This document shows, in pieces, positions 22,801-32,944 of a stretch of 64,000 nt of DNA. The notes under the pieces were generated by a model. That model was not told where the DNA came from and ran no database searches. It saw only the letters and a program-made list of their open reading frames with translations. A program made the position numbers and the translations under genes. Position 1 is the first letter of the stretch; each line of letters begins with the position of its first letter. The stretch is from Candolleomyces eurysporus. Taxonomy: Eukaryota; Basidiomycota; Agaricomycetes; Agaricales; Psathyrellaceae. The stretch is taken from contig JANBPK010000847.1 of the NCBI GenBank assembly GCA_027579435.1, forward strand, positions 1 through 64,000, in the 5' to 3' direction.

Positions 22801-24495
22801 CTCGCAGTGTTGCACGGCTTCGAGTCATCGGTCAAGATTCTCTTGGAATACGGAGCCCATGTGAATTGTCAAGACAAAGACGGCAATACTCCTCTTTTTA
22901 TTGCATGTGGTTTCGACTCGGGCACTTCGGGTTCGAACAAAGACGATCCGATTCAATCCCTTCCTTTGCGAATAGTGCAGATCTTGCTTCAACATGGTGC
23001 AGATATCTCGGTCGTGAATGAGAACGGTCAAACTCCCCTTTACTGCGCAATTGAGGAGGGTGCGACGCCAGAGGTCATTCAAACCCTCATCAACGCTGGT
23101 GCTAGTATTTCATCCCTGGACAGCGAAGGGAGGTCGGCCATCGATGTTTACTTCCAATGTGGCTGGAAGGAATCCAATGAAACCTTGGTACTACTCCTCA
23201 ACCAAAGTGGTGAAGATCGAACTACAACCTACCCCTTGGTAGCTCTTCGCTACAGAAAGTGGGACAATTTTCGATATCTTGGAGATCGAGGCATCCACCC
23301 ACAGAAGGGCGACCTAGTCGGAAACACGGATATCGCTTGTAAAGCCTTTGAAGACGGCGAGCCCGAGATTCTGCAGCAGGTCTTGAAGGAGGGTGCTGTC
23401 CTCCAATTCGGCGAAAATTATTTGTTTTATGGCGTTCCGAGCCTTGTAGGAAGGTACAACGGCAACATTGACACTGTGGCTACCTCACTCGCAATCCTCC
23501 AAGACACCAATCCTCAAATGCTAGACCCAGAAAGCATGACCAGAGCACTTCACCAAGTTATCCATAATGGGCCCGACCAGCTCCTCCAACTACTGGTTGA
23601 CTACGGGGCCGACATTTACCATGGCGGGGACGGGAAAATGGATGCAGTTTTGCTTTGCGCGCTTCATGGCAATTGGGAATTTCTCCCCTGTCTTTTCCGG
23701 ACGCATTCCTCTCGGCCTCCTCCTCCAGACCATTGGCTCGCGTCACTCGCAGAGCCCATACATGCGTTGGATTCGGACCGGCCTACTGCCCTCATACGCG
23801 CAATGAAGCTAGCAAACAAGCTTGACCGCCAGACATGGGTGGGGAGGGGAAGAATGACGCCCTTGAACATGGCGATGCAGAGAGGTGATATGAAGACAGT
23901 CGAGCTTATTTTTGCATTGGATACCGACTGCGATATCAATGCTGGAGACCAGTATGGGTGGACGTCGTTGCACTATGCCGTTTATCATGGACGCGAATAC
24001 GTCGTTGACCTTCTGCTCGATCGTGGGGCGAATGTGAATGCTAGGGCAAGCAAGTGGGCGATAGAATGGAGTTTGGAAAGTCCTTCGTTGTATCCGAATC
24101 AAGATTGGGCTGGTCTGCCGCTCCATCTCGCAGCAATTTTCTCCAGGCAGGAAATAGTAGAGAAGCTGTTGAAGGCAGGGGCAGATGTGAATGCGAAGTT
24201 GGTTGAAACTGAAGATTCCGAACATCGGGCTCTTGGCCAAGGGACACCTTTGCATCTGCTTCTGTCGACTGGGCCATTCAACGCCGGTGGAGGACGGGGG
24301 TTAGATGACACAGGCACTCGGATGCGTCTCGCCCAGTTTCTCATCGACAGCGGGGCTGCGATCGAGGGAGTCGTTGATCACTTGGACCTTGCCAATGTCC
24401 TTCGTTTTGAAGCTTGGGAAGAGTTGTGGGACAAGTTGCGTGTTGGTATCACGGAGAGAGCTACCACAACCACCATCTTGATGAACAATCATTAG
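19855..24495 (+). CDS. NACHT-ankyrin STAND protein (fungal NLR-like)
   Basis: NLR-type signal-transduction ATPase, a class linked in fungi to non-self recognition and incompatibility. Two exons (19855-21110, 21159-24495) give 1,530 residues. The N-terminus MAEAIGVASAIAGLLTLAGK resembles fungal STAND/HeLo-like effector domains. The NACHT core has Walker A GKPGAGKTT at about residue 234, Walker B LVVDALDEFD near 329 and a sensor-like IATSRALPD. From about residue 650 some 13 ankyrin repeats follow, with motifs such as GWTPLHWAASNGH, GRTALHLAVLHGF and GLPLHLAAIFSRQ. The longer frame upstream of 19855 lacks strong start context. A GTGAGT...CAG pair at 19795-19832 could be a 5' UTR intron. Intron density is far lower than in its neighbours. 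Trigger and partner are unknown. Confidence 0.92.
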
Positions 24496-24927
24496 CAGAT
24501 GAATGTACTTTATTCAGAGTTTATGTTTATGCAGGAGAGCAGAGTCCCCAGGATATTGCTGTGCTTCGGGTCGATTGTTCCATTGCCTGGGGAAAGCCGT
24601 AATCGCGTTCACCCAACGGCGCTTAGATATCTACGATTCGAAACCGGATACACAAGTTGCCCTGTACTTTGGATTGCCCATCACGATTTGAGTGACGTCA
24701 CGCCATTCATTATTATTACCCCGCACGCACGCCAAGACGCGCAAGGAACGGAGAGCCGCAATAGCGTTGAATGTTGGCTAGACTACGCAAACGTCAAAGG
24801 GAAGGATCAACGGGATTCTCAAGGATGGCATTTCCAGAAGTTAACGAATCTACAACCCAGCTTTGAGAATCACCCCTAGTTGCCGTTCCTGTCCCCTCCG
24901 AAGGACTTCTGATGGGCAGGGAAAGCC
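24496..24927. other. Convergent intergenic region with a CRE-like octamer
   Basis: Lies between the 3' ends of the NLR-like gene and the isochorismatase-like gene. It contains TGACGTCA at 24693-24700, but neither neighbour has its promoter here, so a regulatory role is doubtful. No gene seen. Confidence 0.45.
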
Positions 24928-25737
24928 TCACAGAAGAGCTTGACCAACGCGCCTTGTACTCTCCTTGTCTTCCTTGATGAATTTACTAAATGCCTTGAAC
25001 TGGGGCAAACCGGCGTCTTTCATGAGCTGGAATGCAATGCTCTCGCTAGTCCCAATGATAGCGCCCTCCTGCCGCATGCGGTGGGTTGCAATTGGCACTT
25101 CGAACGCATTGCAGGACGAGATACCGTCCGCGACGACATGGACCGTATATTTCTGCGACTCCAGAAGGGAAAGCACGGTCTGAAGAACACAGACGTGGGA
25201 CTGCAGGGCCATCAGAATAGAATACGCCTCTCAGGGGTTGTTACACTTGCCTCAATACCAAAGATGACGATGGAGTTCACCGTGGGTCGGGCATCGAGCA
25301 CGGCCTTGACGTCGGCCGTGAGCATAGAGAACAGAGTCTTATCACTGTTGAGAATCAAGTGATCCCCGAGCGCAGGCAAGTCAATAGCCGGGTCGATGGG
25401 TCCAAGTGCTGTTCGTTCTGAAATTATTGACAGCCCGCGCGCGATGCGAATGACGGCTTGCCTTTAGCATTCTGGGTCGTCGCGACGACGGCAATGTCCA
25501 GGATCTATATTACATTGAGAACGGCATTGACGTGCGCCAGGAATGGAAAAGCGTGCCTTTGCGAGCTTGATTAGCTTGTTGGCGGTTGCGACGACGTGGT
25601 CGTAGCCATGGATGGCGGTCTCTGGGGCGGCTGAGAAGGCAGACGAGGGCTCAGAAGAGGGCAAACGTACGAAATTTTGTCTGGATATCACATAAAAAGA
25701 AGAGGGTGTTCGCGGGGACGAGTGTGGGGACGGGCAT
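24928..25737 (-). CDS. Isochorismatase-family cysteine hydrolase
   Basis: Isochorismatase-fold hydrolase like animal ISOC1/ISOC2 and bacterial YcaC; the substrate is unknown. Five exons (25671-25737, 25557-25630, 25462-25504, 25251-25417, 24928-25200) give 207 residues, the normal family length. The presumed catalytic triad is present: Asp in LFFLCDIQTKF, Lys in LNSDKTLFSML and Cys in GIESHVCVLQT. VVATTQNAK and the late HRMRQEGAIIGTSES segment also fit. Intron 1 is GT-AG, but introns 2, 3 and 4 begin with GC (AAG|GCACGC, AAAG|GCAAGC, GAG|GCAAGT). No GT donor nearby keeps the frame, and the spliced protein matches the family throughout. The start ATG at 25737 is the first in the frame. Confidence 0.88.
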
Positions 25738-26056
25738 CGCTGTTCTGATCCTGTCAGTGGGGCGACTGATGCGAAGTTACGGGCGGAGTCTGAAACGGTG
25801 AGAGTGAAGTGATGATGGATGTTCGTTTGTGGCCCGCCTTCAACCTCTTTTGCAGTTCCCTCCATCATCAGCAGTCGCCCCCCTCCCCCTCCCNTCTCCT
25901 TCATTATCTCCCCCCCTTGTGTCCCTAGGACCCGAATCACCCGCCTGGTTCGCTCTGTCTCTTCAGCAGTGCACCTCGCCACTTTTGCGGTCTCCACGAC
26001 ACTAGCCTCTCCTTTATCACACGCCTAGCCAGGTTCACTTCGTTCTTTAAGAGAAA
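25738..26056. promoter_or_regulatory. Divergent promoter region (isochorismatase-like / 1,254-residue protein)
   Basis: A 319 bp spacer between divergent genes, with a C-rich tract around 25880-25915 that includes one unresolved base (N at 25894). No TATA box seen. Confidence 0.45.
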
Positions 26057-29000
26057 ATGTTTGCAGAAAACCCCACCGCGACTACGACTGTTTTTGATGC
26101 TGCAAATGACGACGCTGTCAGACAGAGGGCAAGTCTTCTCTTCGTGACCATGTTCCTTGTATTTTCTGACTTGGCTAATGTTGAAAACAGTTGAATTCCT
26201 TCAAGCTTGGCAAACCCATGCCCCCTTCCGTGGCGCCAGCTGGCCAGAACCCAGGCCATAGGCACCGCCGTTCGCATTCCCGTACCCCGTCGGTTTCGAC
26301 CACCTCTTCGGCTTCCATGTCGCTGTCCTCTTCCAGGTCGTCGGGACTAAGTGATCTGTCAACGTTCAATTTTGGATCAATGCCCTCTTCGACCAGTTTG
26401 ACCAGCTCTGCGAGCTCAAACGATGCCCCATCCACCGCCCCACCTTCGAAACGCAACTCGCACCACCGTCGAAGGTCCTCAGTCTCAACTCGCCACGAGT
26501 CTGCAGAATTGATGGGTGTCTCGCTACCTGATATGCCTTCCGTGTCGTTTGATGACAATGCCAACTTGGGCGAGAAGGACTCAATTCGTCGTCGGGCTTT
26601 ATGGGCTCTGGAGGGGAAGCACGATGTTTCCTTTAGCAAGGTCGAAATTCCCGAGCTAACCACCCCGGATGTTGAGAAGCTTATGTTCGACTTCTGTGAG
26701 CGCTGTTTCCCATACTTCATGCACCGTGTATTTTCTCACACTTGTCCTTTTTCAGCCTCCAAGCCGCCTGTCTCCAGTGGTTTGTCCACAGGCTTTGGCA
26801 CTTCATTGATGGGAAGCAAACGTGATTCGTTCAAGCTGCTTGCTTCTTCCGGTTCTTCTAAAGACCAGCTACACACTCTGTTGGAGGAAGAGGAAGAGGA
26901 GGAAGAAGATTGCGCGTCGCATGGGAGGCAAGATCCTCAAGAAACGCTCCCCTCACCAGCAACATCCACCGAGGAGCTCGTTCCATGTGCACCCTCCGTG
27001 GCGGTGACGAAAGCAACGCCGGTCAAGCCGCGCCCCGCGACCCTGAACCTGCGCCCGCTGTCCTTGACTCCGGAAACTCTTGGTTCGGCTAACAGTCAAG
27101 GTTTACCAACGCCTTCACTGACGCCAAGTCCTCGTCCAGGTCTTCGTTCGCTGTCGCTCAGTTCTACGACATCGCTCGATGAATCACCGTGTCAATCACT
27201 CGACCATACAAGACGTGCACCTTCAGTGACACTGCCCGGCCACGGACGACGGCCATTGTTGAGCCTCAGCACTGATAGCTCGACAACGGACGGATCATCA
27301 CTCGACGAACAGAAACCAGCGCGCCGAAGCAGCATTTCCTACCGAAGCTCGTCACACGCAACGTTCAACCCCGCAGGTCTTCCCACTCCTGAAATGACCC
27401 CCACTTTCAGTCGACGATGCTCAGTATCCGAGTCCGTCCGCAGTAGCAAGAGTGGAGACGACGAGTTTTTTCCGGCTCAACCTTCATATCGGCCCCTTAG
27501 CGCGAGCGAGCAACACTTTCTTTACAAGTCACATAATGCGCTTCTTGCGCGGATAACCGATTTGGAGAAAGCACTCACCTTCCGGCGAAGCTCAATGGGA
27601 GGATTTTCCTTTAGTGCGGGGTCACGGCCAAGTTCCATGATTTCTGATGGGTCATCGCCTAGCGAAGTGGGCAGCTCCATTCCTGGTGAACCCAGTGACG
27701 AGATGTTGGCATTGGTCAGGGATCTGAAAGCCGAGAGGGACGAATTAAAGAAGGACGTGGATGGCTGGAGAACCAGGGTGGCCGACCTCGATAAGCAGCT
27801 CGAGCTTGTCGCTAAGCGAGTCGACACCGAGCGTCGAGCTGCCTGGCTCGCGCGATCCCGCGTTGGTCTTTTGGAGGCCGAAAAAGGTGTCTTGGAAAGG
27901 CGAGCCGAAACCCTGACCGAGAGCCTCACGCAATTGGAGGCGGAGAAGCTGGACCTGGAAAATCAGACGAGGGAGTTGCGAACTGCGCAGGAGGAGAAGA
28001 CCAAGAGGGTGGAGGAGCTGGAGGAGGAGCTCAAGTCCTTGAGGCAAGAGCTGGAGTCTGAACGAGCGAGAAGGGAGTCAAGAGTCGACCCTTTGGCGAC
28101 ACCCACACCGAGCAGTTTGGACGACCACGGCAGGTGGAAGAGGGGTCTCGGCTTCGCTTCCATGGATTCATGCGGCTCAACCACGGACACGGAGCTTGAC
28201 GAGGGTGCTATGTTCAACTTTGGACGCCCTTTGAAGCCCGTGGAGGAAGCCGGTGAGGGTTATTCTGACGAGGAGGATGGATTGGAGGGTTACGAGGACG
28301 AGGATGATTCGGACCCTTACCTTGACACATCGTCTTCTTTTGGCTCTGTGACCGATTATCCTTCGAGACCTACCTCGATTGGCGCAAGGGCCTCCCCTAT
28401 CGGCCCCCTTCCAACTGACGGCATCACTGAGGACCCCGAGGACGACTCGCCTCCTATTCCTTCGCGGCCAACACACCGATCACGCCATTCTTTGCCTCGC
28501 GTTTGGACGTTCCCCAAGGTTGTCCCAGAACAAGTCAAGAGCCATAAGCAAACCGATTCGGTGGATAAATTCTTCGGCTGCTTCGATGAATCCGATTACA
28601 GTGATGACTCTGCTGGTCCTGTCACTCCAATGCCCTTCAACTATGAAGAGAGCAAGGATCTTTTCGCCAGTGGGCTGAAATTCGCAGAAGGAGACGACGC
28701 ACCATTCTATCTGCCCGGGGGAGTAGGCACCGTAGTTGAAGAACCTGTCATCGAGCTGAAGAACGACAGAGTGTTGTCTGCGGTGACAGAAGAGGAGGAA
28801 GACGATGAGGAACAAAGCGCTCTGAGTGACATGGAAGAAGAAGAAGAAATGTTCGGCGAGATGGGAGGCATTCGAATCACTTTCACTCCTCCCGAAGATG
28901 TAGAACCGGTCAAAGAGGTCGAGCAAATACAAATGGCTCCCCCTGTCAAGCCCGTATCTACTGCACCAATCCTCCCGGCATTCGACTTTGGTCTTAATGA

Positions 29001-30007
29001 AGAAGAAGTAGAAACGACCTTTACGTTCGGGAAACCTCCGGTTCCTGAATGCTCTGCTCCGACGTTACCGCCTGCTCCCAAGGTCGCCACGGTCTCCTCT
29101 TCGTTCCAGACTCCTCCTGCGATGATCACCCCTCCGTCGTCGCTGCCCCGCTCAACTTCACCAAGATCTTCCGCCATCCCTCGCCCTACTTCTCGAATCT
29201 CGGCCAGCAATGACCCATGCCAAAGCCCACGAAATCCTGCTTCAGCATACGTTACACCGCCCTCCAAACGCGGTGGTGTCATGCCGTCCTTCATTCCTCA
29301 GCCGGTATCATCACCTTCGCCATCAAGAATCTCTCCACTGTCGTCCAAGCCAAGACCCGCCGTCCCAGGTCCCACCTTCGTCCGACCCCCAGATCGAACA
29401 AAGCCTGTCGCACTTCCCAACTCTCGCACCAGTAAGCACCGCGCCGCCGATTTCGCAAATGGTTCGACATCTAACTCTTCCAATGCAACCATTCGTACGT
29501 CTGACTGATTTCATATTTTCTTTAGATCTTGAAGCGATGAATGAACCCTTTCACAGGTCCTTTGACTCTAGCTACGAAATATCAGCCTCAGACGGGTATC
29601 AGCAAGTCAACCATTCGTCCTCTCAAATGATCATGAAGAGTGTCGATCTTCGAGGCCAGGCTATGCTACTACCCTGCAATGCCGACGCAGCACCTGTCAC
29701 GGAAACTCGGTCTTCGAAACCACCAACCACCTCAATATTCTCCTCGCCGATCTCGCCCAAGCTTTCGTTCTCGTCATTCAGCAATTTCATCCCACTGTCC
29801 TGGTCAGCACGCGGTCCTTCTGGCGCCACCCAGGCTACGACGGCTCCCTCTGTTCCCCAGCCATCTGTCAAACAGCCAACTTTCGTTTCACGTGAACAAC
29901 AGCTCCTGAAGCTGCGTAAACGAATGGAGGTTGAAGGCGGTTTGGTCATGAGACCCTCAATACCCTGTCGTCGATGCGTTATGGGGGGTCCGACTGTCGA
30001 ACTTTAG
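26057..30007 (+). CDS. Large Ser/Pro-rich protein with coiled coil, function unknown
   Basis: I do not recognise this family. Four exons (26057-26128, 26191-26695, 26756-29461, 29526-30007) give 1,254 residues. It is low-complexity and probably largely disordered, except for three denser parts: RRALWALEGKHDVSFSKVEIP at about 155-175, a coiled coil around 500-620 (LEKALTFRRSS to RQELESERARRE) and a basic C-terminal helix REQQLLKLRKRME before a short Cys-containing tail. Acidic runs (EEEEEEEED) occur. Intron 1 has a GC donor, AGG|GCAAGT. Intron 2 is in frame without a stop but has good splice signals. The last donor could be 29462 (64 bp intron, preferred) or 29495 (31 bp). A cytoskeletal or signalling scaffold is possible, but unsupported. 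Confidence 0.78.
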
Positions 30008-30699
30008 CGTCAAACCCTGCAGCACTGTCCACATTTGTCGTCGCCCACCTAATTCTCGCAAACAACCATACTCTCTAGTACTCCCCCCCCTCGGACTTGA
30101 CTGTTGTTTCTATCCTTATTGGTCATATGAGTGCCATACCCTCTCTACCATTCACGATTTCCACATAGCATGCATCCACGTTCCCCGTCTTTTCCCTATG
30201 TCTCGCTTCACGCCTGCCCTAACCTCCTCACATTCCTACTCCCCTCTATCCAGTTATTCAAAACCGTGCAAAAAACTTGATGTTCATTGCTGTCGCTTTG
30301 TTGTTCTCAATGCAGGGACATTTTCATCATTCATTCCACCTCCTGTTCCTTGTACTATACCTTGCATTTGCCGTTCTGTTGACTTGATGTCGCACAGATA
30401 CCATTTCCTGTTCGTCTGTTGGCAGGTCTAAGTGTGTACTTCTACATGTTTTTATCGATCATAGCGTACCTAGCCATGACATGATGAAAACACCCTATGT
30501 TCTATGCCAATTATTATTATTGATGTTGTCGAGATTGTTCGTGAATGAGTCTGGCTCGAGCCTGCCAGGTCTGGCCTCAAGTGCAGCGCTCCGGAATACT
30601 CCGGCCCCTGGGCGTGGGAAGAGTTCCAAAGGTTCAACGCTGCTGAAATTGCTCGCGGTGACAACGCTCTTACCTGAACCCTTCCCCTACATTCCAGCC
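30008..30699. other. Intergenic region before the NDUFA4-like gene
   Basis: Pyrimidine-rich 3' flank of the large gene followed by the promoter of the small mitochondrial gene. The open frame at 30481-30804 overlaps the true first exon in another phase and is not supported. Confidence 0.45.
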
Positions 30700-31185
30700 A
30701 TGCCTGCTGCATCGAAGCCAAGCCTCCGTGCCCACCTTATGAAAAACTGGTTCGCCGTCGAGGTATTTGCACTGTATTCCTTTGTCTTTTGGCTGGAGGC
30801 CTGACCCATTCTTTAGGCCATCCCCATGTAAGAGAGCGAGCACTGAGTAGCAATGGATTTCGTTGACGAGTGCCTTCAATAGCTATGTCATTATCGGCGG
30901 TGTCGTTGTCGGGGCTTCCTGGTATATTAAACGCCTGGCAACTGGTCCCAACAGTACGTCGCATTGGTTTGGTCCCTATTCCGCACCTCTGACACCCTAC
31001 AGTCATTTGGACCAAGAACAACCCCACCCCTTGGAACACCATCAAGCCGGATGAGGGTACGAAGCTCGTCGAAGTGAACCACAAGTTCGATAAGTCGTAT
31101 GTTATTTTGCAAGACCGCTTTTGCTGGTGAATCCGAGCTCTGACAGCCCTCCCTCTCGTCCAGGTGGTCACGTGATAAGCTATAA
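30700..31185 (+). CDS. NDUFA4/MLRQ (B12D)-like mitochondrial protein
   Basis: Small single-pass inner-membrane protein of the MLRQ/B12D family, associated with respiratory complex I or IV. Five exons (30700-30762, 30817-30827, 30883-30953, 31003-31096, 31164-31185) give 86 residues. Exon 2 is an 11-nt micro-exon that contributes Ala-Ile-Pro and two bases of the next Ile, producing AIPIYVIIGGVVVGASWYIK, the conserved membrane helix. Then TKNNPTPWNTIKP, the family's NPTPW motif, and a C-terminal WSRDKL. The start lies in MPAASKPSLRAHLMKNWFAVE, as in fungal homologues. All introns are GT-AG. Which respiratory complex it joins cannot be told from sequence. Confidence 0.9.
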
Positions 31186-31451
31186 TTGCTTAGACCGTAG
31201 TCTTCTTCGTCGTCTATTCTTTCTATTGCTGTACAAAGCCACTAGACAAGTGAATTCACTCCTTTTGCACTTGAATACTTCGACTGCCTGCCTACCGCCA
31301 ATGGGACCCTGGAGATTTGATCCCTGATGTGTTCGCATGGAACGGAACGGAGGCATTCCGACTGATGGCGCGATCCACCCTTCCTTGCATCCAATCCAAT
31401 ATCGTAGCTCTGGTCTGAACCCTCATTGAAGGATTGAAACTAGCTCGACGA

Positions 31452-32805
31452 ATGGCCACAGACGGCGAAGACCACCCCATTCCCGGGATCCCTTTGGTAT
31501 AAACTGAGCTTGCCTCTGAATCGTGGATTTTTCGAATGATTCTCTGAAATAGGACACCTTGGATGGTCCGTTACACTTGCCCGCCATTGTGTACGGTGCA
31601 GGAACTTTCTCCAACCAATATAACCCGGACGAGCATATTAACGGGGACATTCCCTTCCGCACTGTCCGTCTTGCGCTCAGGTGCGCCCCCCCCCTTCTCT
31701 CGTCGTTCAGGTCTGGCTCCCCATCTCATGATGTCATGGTCATAGATATGGGATACGCGCTATTGACACTTCAGTGTATTATGGTCCATCAGAGGTAGTT
31801 CTTGGGAACATCTTGGAGAAGCTCCGCGATGAGTTTCCTCGCTCTTCGTACAAGTTGGTAAGTATTCGCGCAGGGAGAATCTTGGCTATCACTGAATTTG
31901 TACGGCGGAAATAGATGACCAAATGTGGTCGCTACGGGGTTTCTACATTCGACTATAGCCCCAAAACCATCAGGGAAAGCGTCAAACGTAGCCTTGAGCG
32001 CCTCAAGACTGATTACCTCGACGTCGTTTACCTGCACGATGTGGAATTCGTTTGCGACAAAATCGCTCCTCGATCAACCGGAAATGTATCTGCTGCCCTT
32101 TCAGAGGAAGCCGAAACTTTTGGCCTGGCCCCGGGGGATGAGGGAAAAATAAGGGGCGAGGGTGATCAAAAGGTTCTCGATGCGTTCAATGAGCTACGAA
32201 AGCTCAAGGAGGAAGGTCTTGTCAGACAAATTGGAATTACCGGTAATGCCCCCTCATCGAATTTTTTCTGGTTTTCCGTACTCATGTTCTTTACAGGATA
32301 CCCTCTGCCTACCCTGCTTCGACTTGCTTTGCTCATCCTGCACAATCCTCCGTATGAACCGATCGACGTCATGCTATCTTACTCCCATTTGTGCCTGCAC
32401 AACTCTGTCTTTGCGCAGTTCGTGCCGCAGCTGAAGGAAAGGGCAAAAATTAAGACCTTACTTGCGGCCTCACCTCTGAGCATGGGTCTTTTGACGAAGC
32501 GGCCTCCTTCATGGCATCCGGCTCCTCCTGAATTGAAGGCGGCCATTGAAGCGGCCGGGGCGAGCTGGGAAGGCGATTTCACCGATTTGGCTTTGGGATA
32601 TTCACTTGGCGAAACAGGCATTGCAAAGGGGAATATTCCGCTCGTCACTGGCTTTAGTAGCCCTCGTGAAGTGCATGAGTGTGTGCGGATCTGGAGGGAA
32701 GTTCGAGAGGGTTCCAATAGCGAAGCGAGGAAAGCCGGAGAAGAGAGAGCTAAGGAAGTAATTAAGAGTGCAGGTTATTTGGACTGGTCTTGGTCTTCCC
32801 CGTAG
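31452..32805 (+). CDS. ARA2: Aldo/keto reductase, D-arabinose 1-dehydrogenase (Ara2)
   Basis: NAD(P)-dependent aldo/keto reductase that oxidises D-arabinose to the lactone in fungal erythroascorbate synthesis. Five exons (31452-31496, 31553-31680, 31746-31857, 31915-32242, 32297-32805) give 373 residues. The AKR tetrad is visible: Asp and Tyr in AIDTSVYYGPSE, Lys in KLMTKCGRYG and His in DVVYLHDVEF. GLVRQIGITGYPLP and the C-terminal PLVTGFSSPREVHECV complete the barrel. It is longer than a minimal AKR because of an insert (about 155-185) that is typical of Ara2 and L-galactose dehydrogenase relatives. Substrate preference between arabinose, galactose and fucose is not decided by sequence. Confidence 0.88.
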
Positions 32806-32944
32806 TAATAAATTAATGAATTATTCAGTGTCATTCCAAGTCTTATAAACTATTTGCGGTATGATGCATGCGCATGAGATTCCGTCCCATCACAAACGGT
32901 AACAGTGAGCGCCAGTGACGACAACTTTGCTCTTGACCATTTCC

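Noticed and set aside
24693..24700. Second perfect CRE octamer
   Set aside because: It lies between two convergent 3' ends, so it is not in a promoter position; a chance 8-mer is likely.
29495..29525. 31 bp intron near the 3' end of the 1,254-residue gene
   Set aside because: Too short for a basidiomycete intron; a donor at 29462 gives a 64 bp intron in the same frame.
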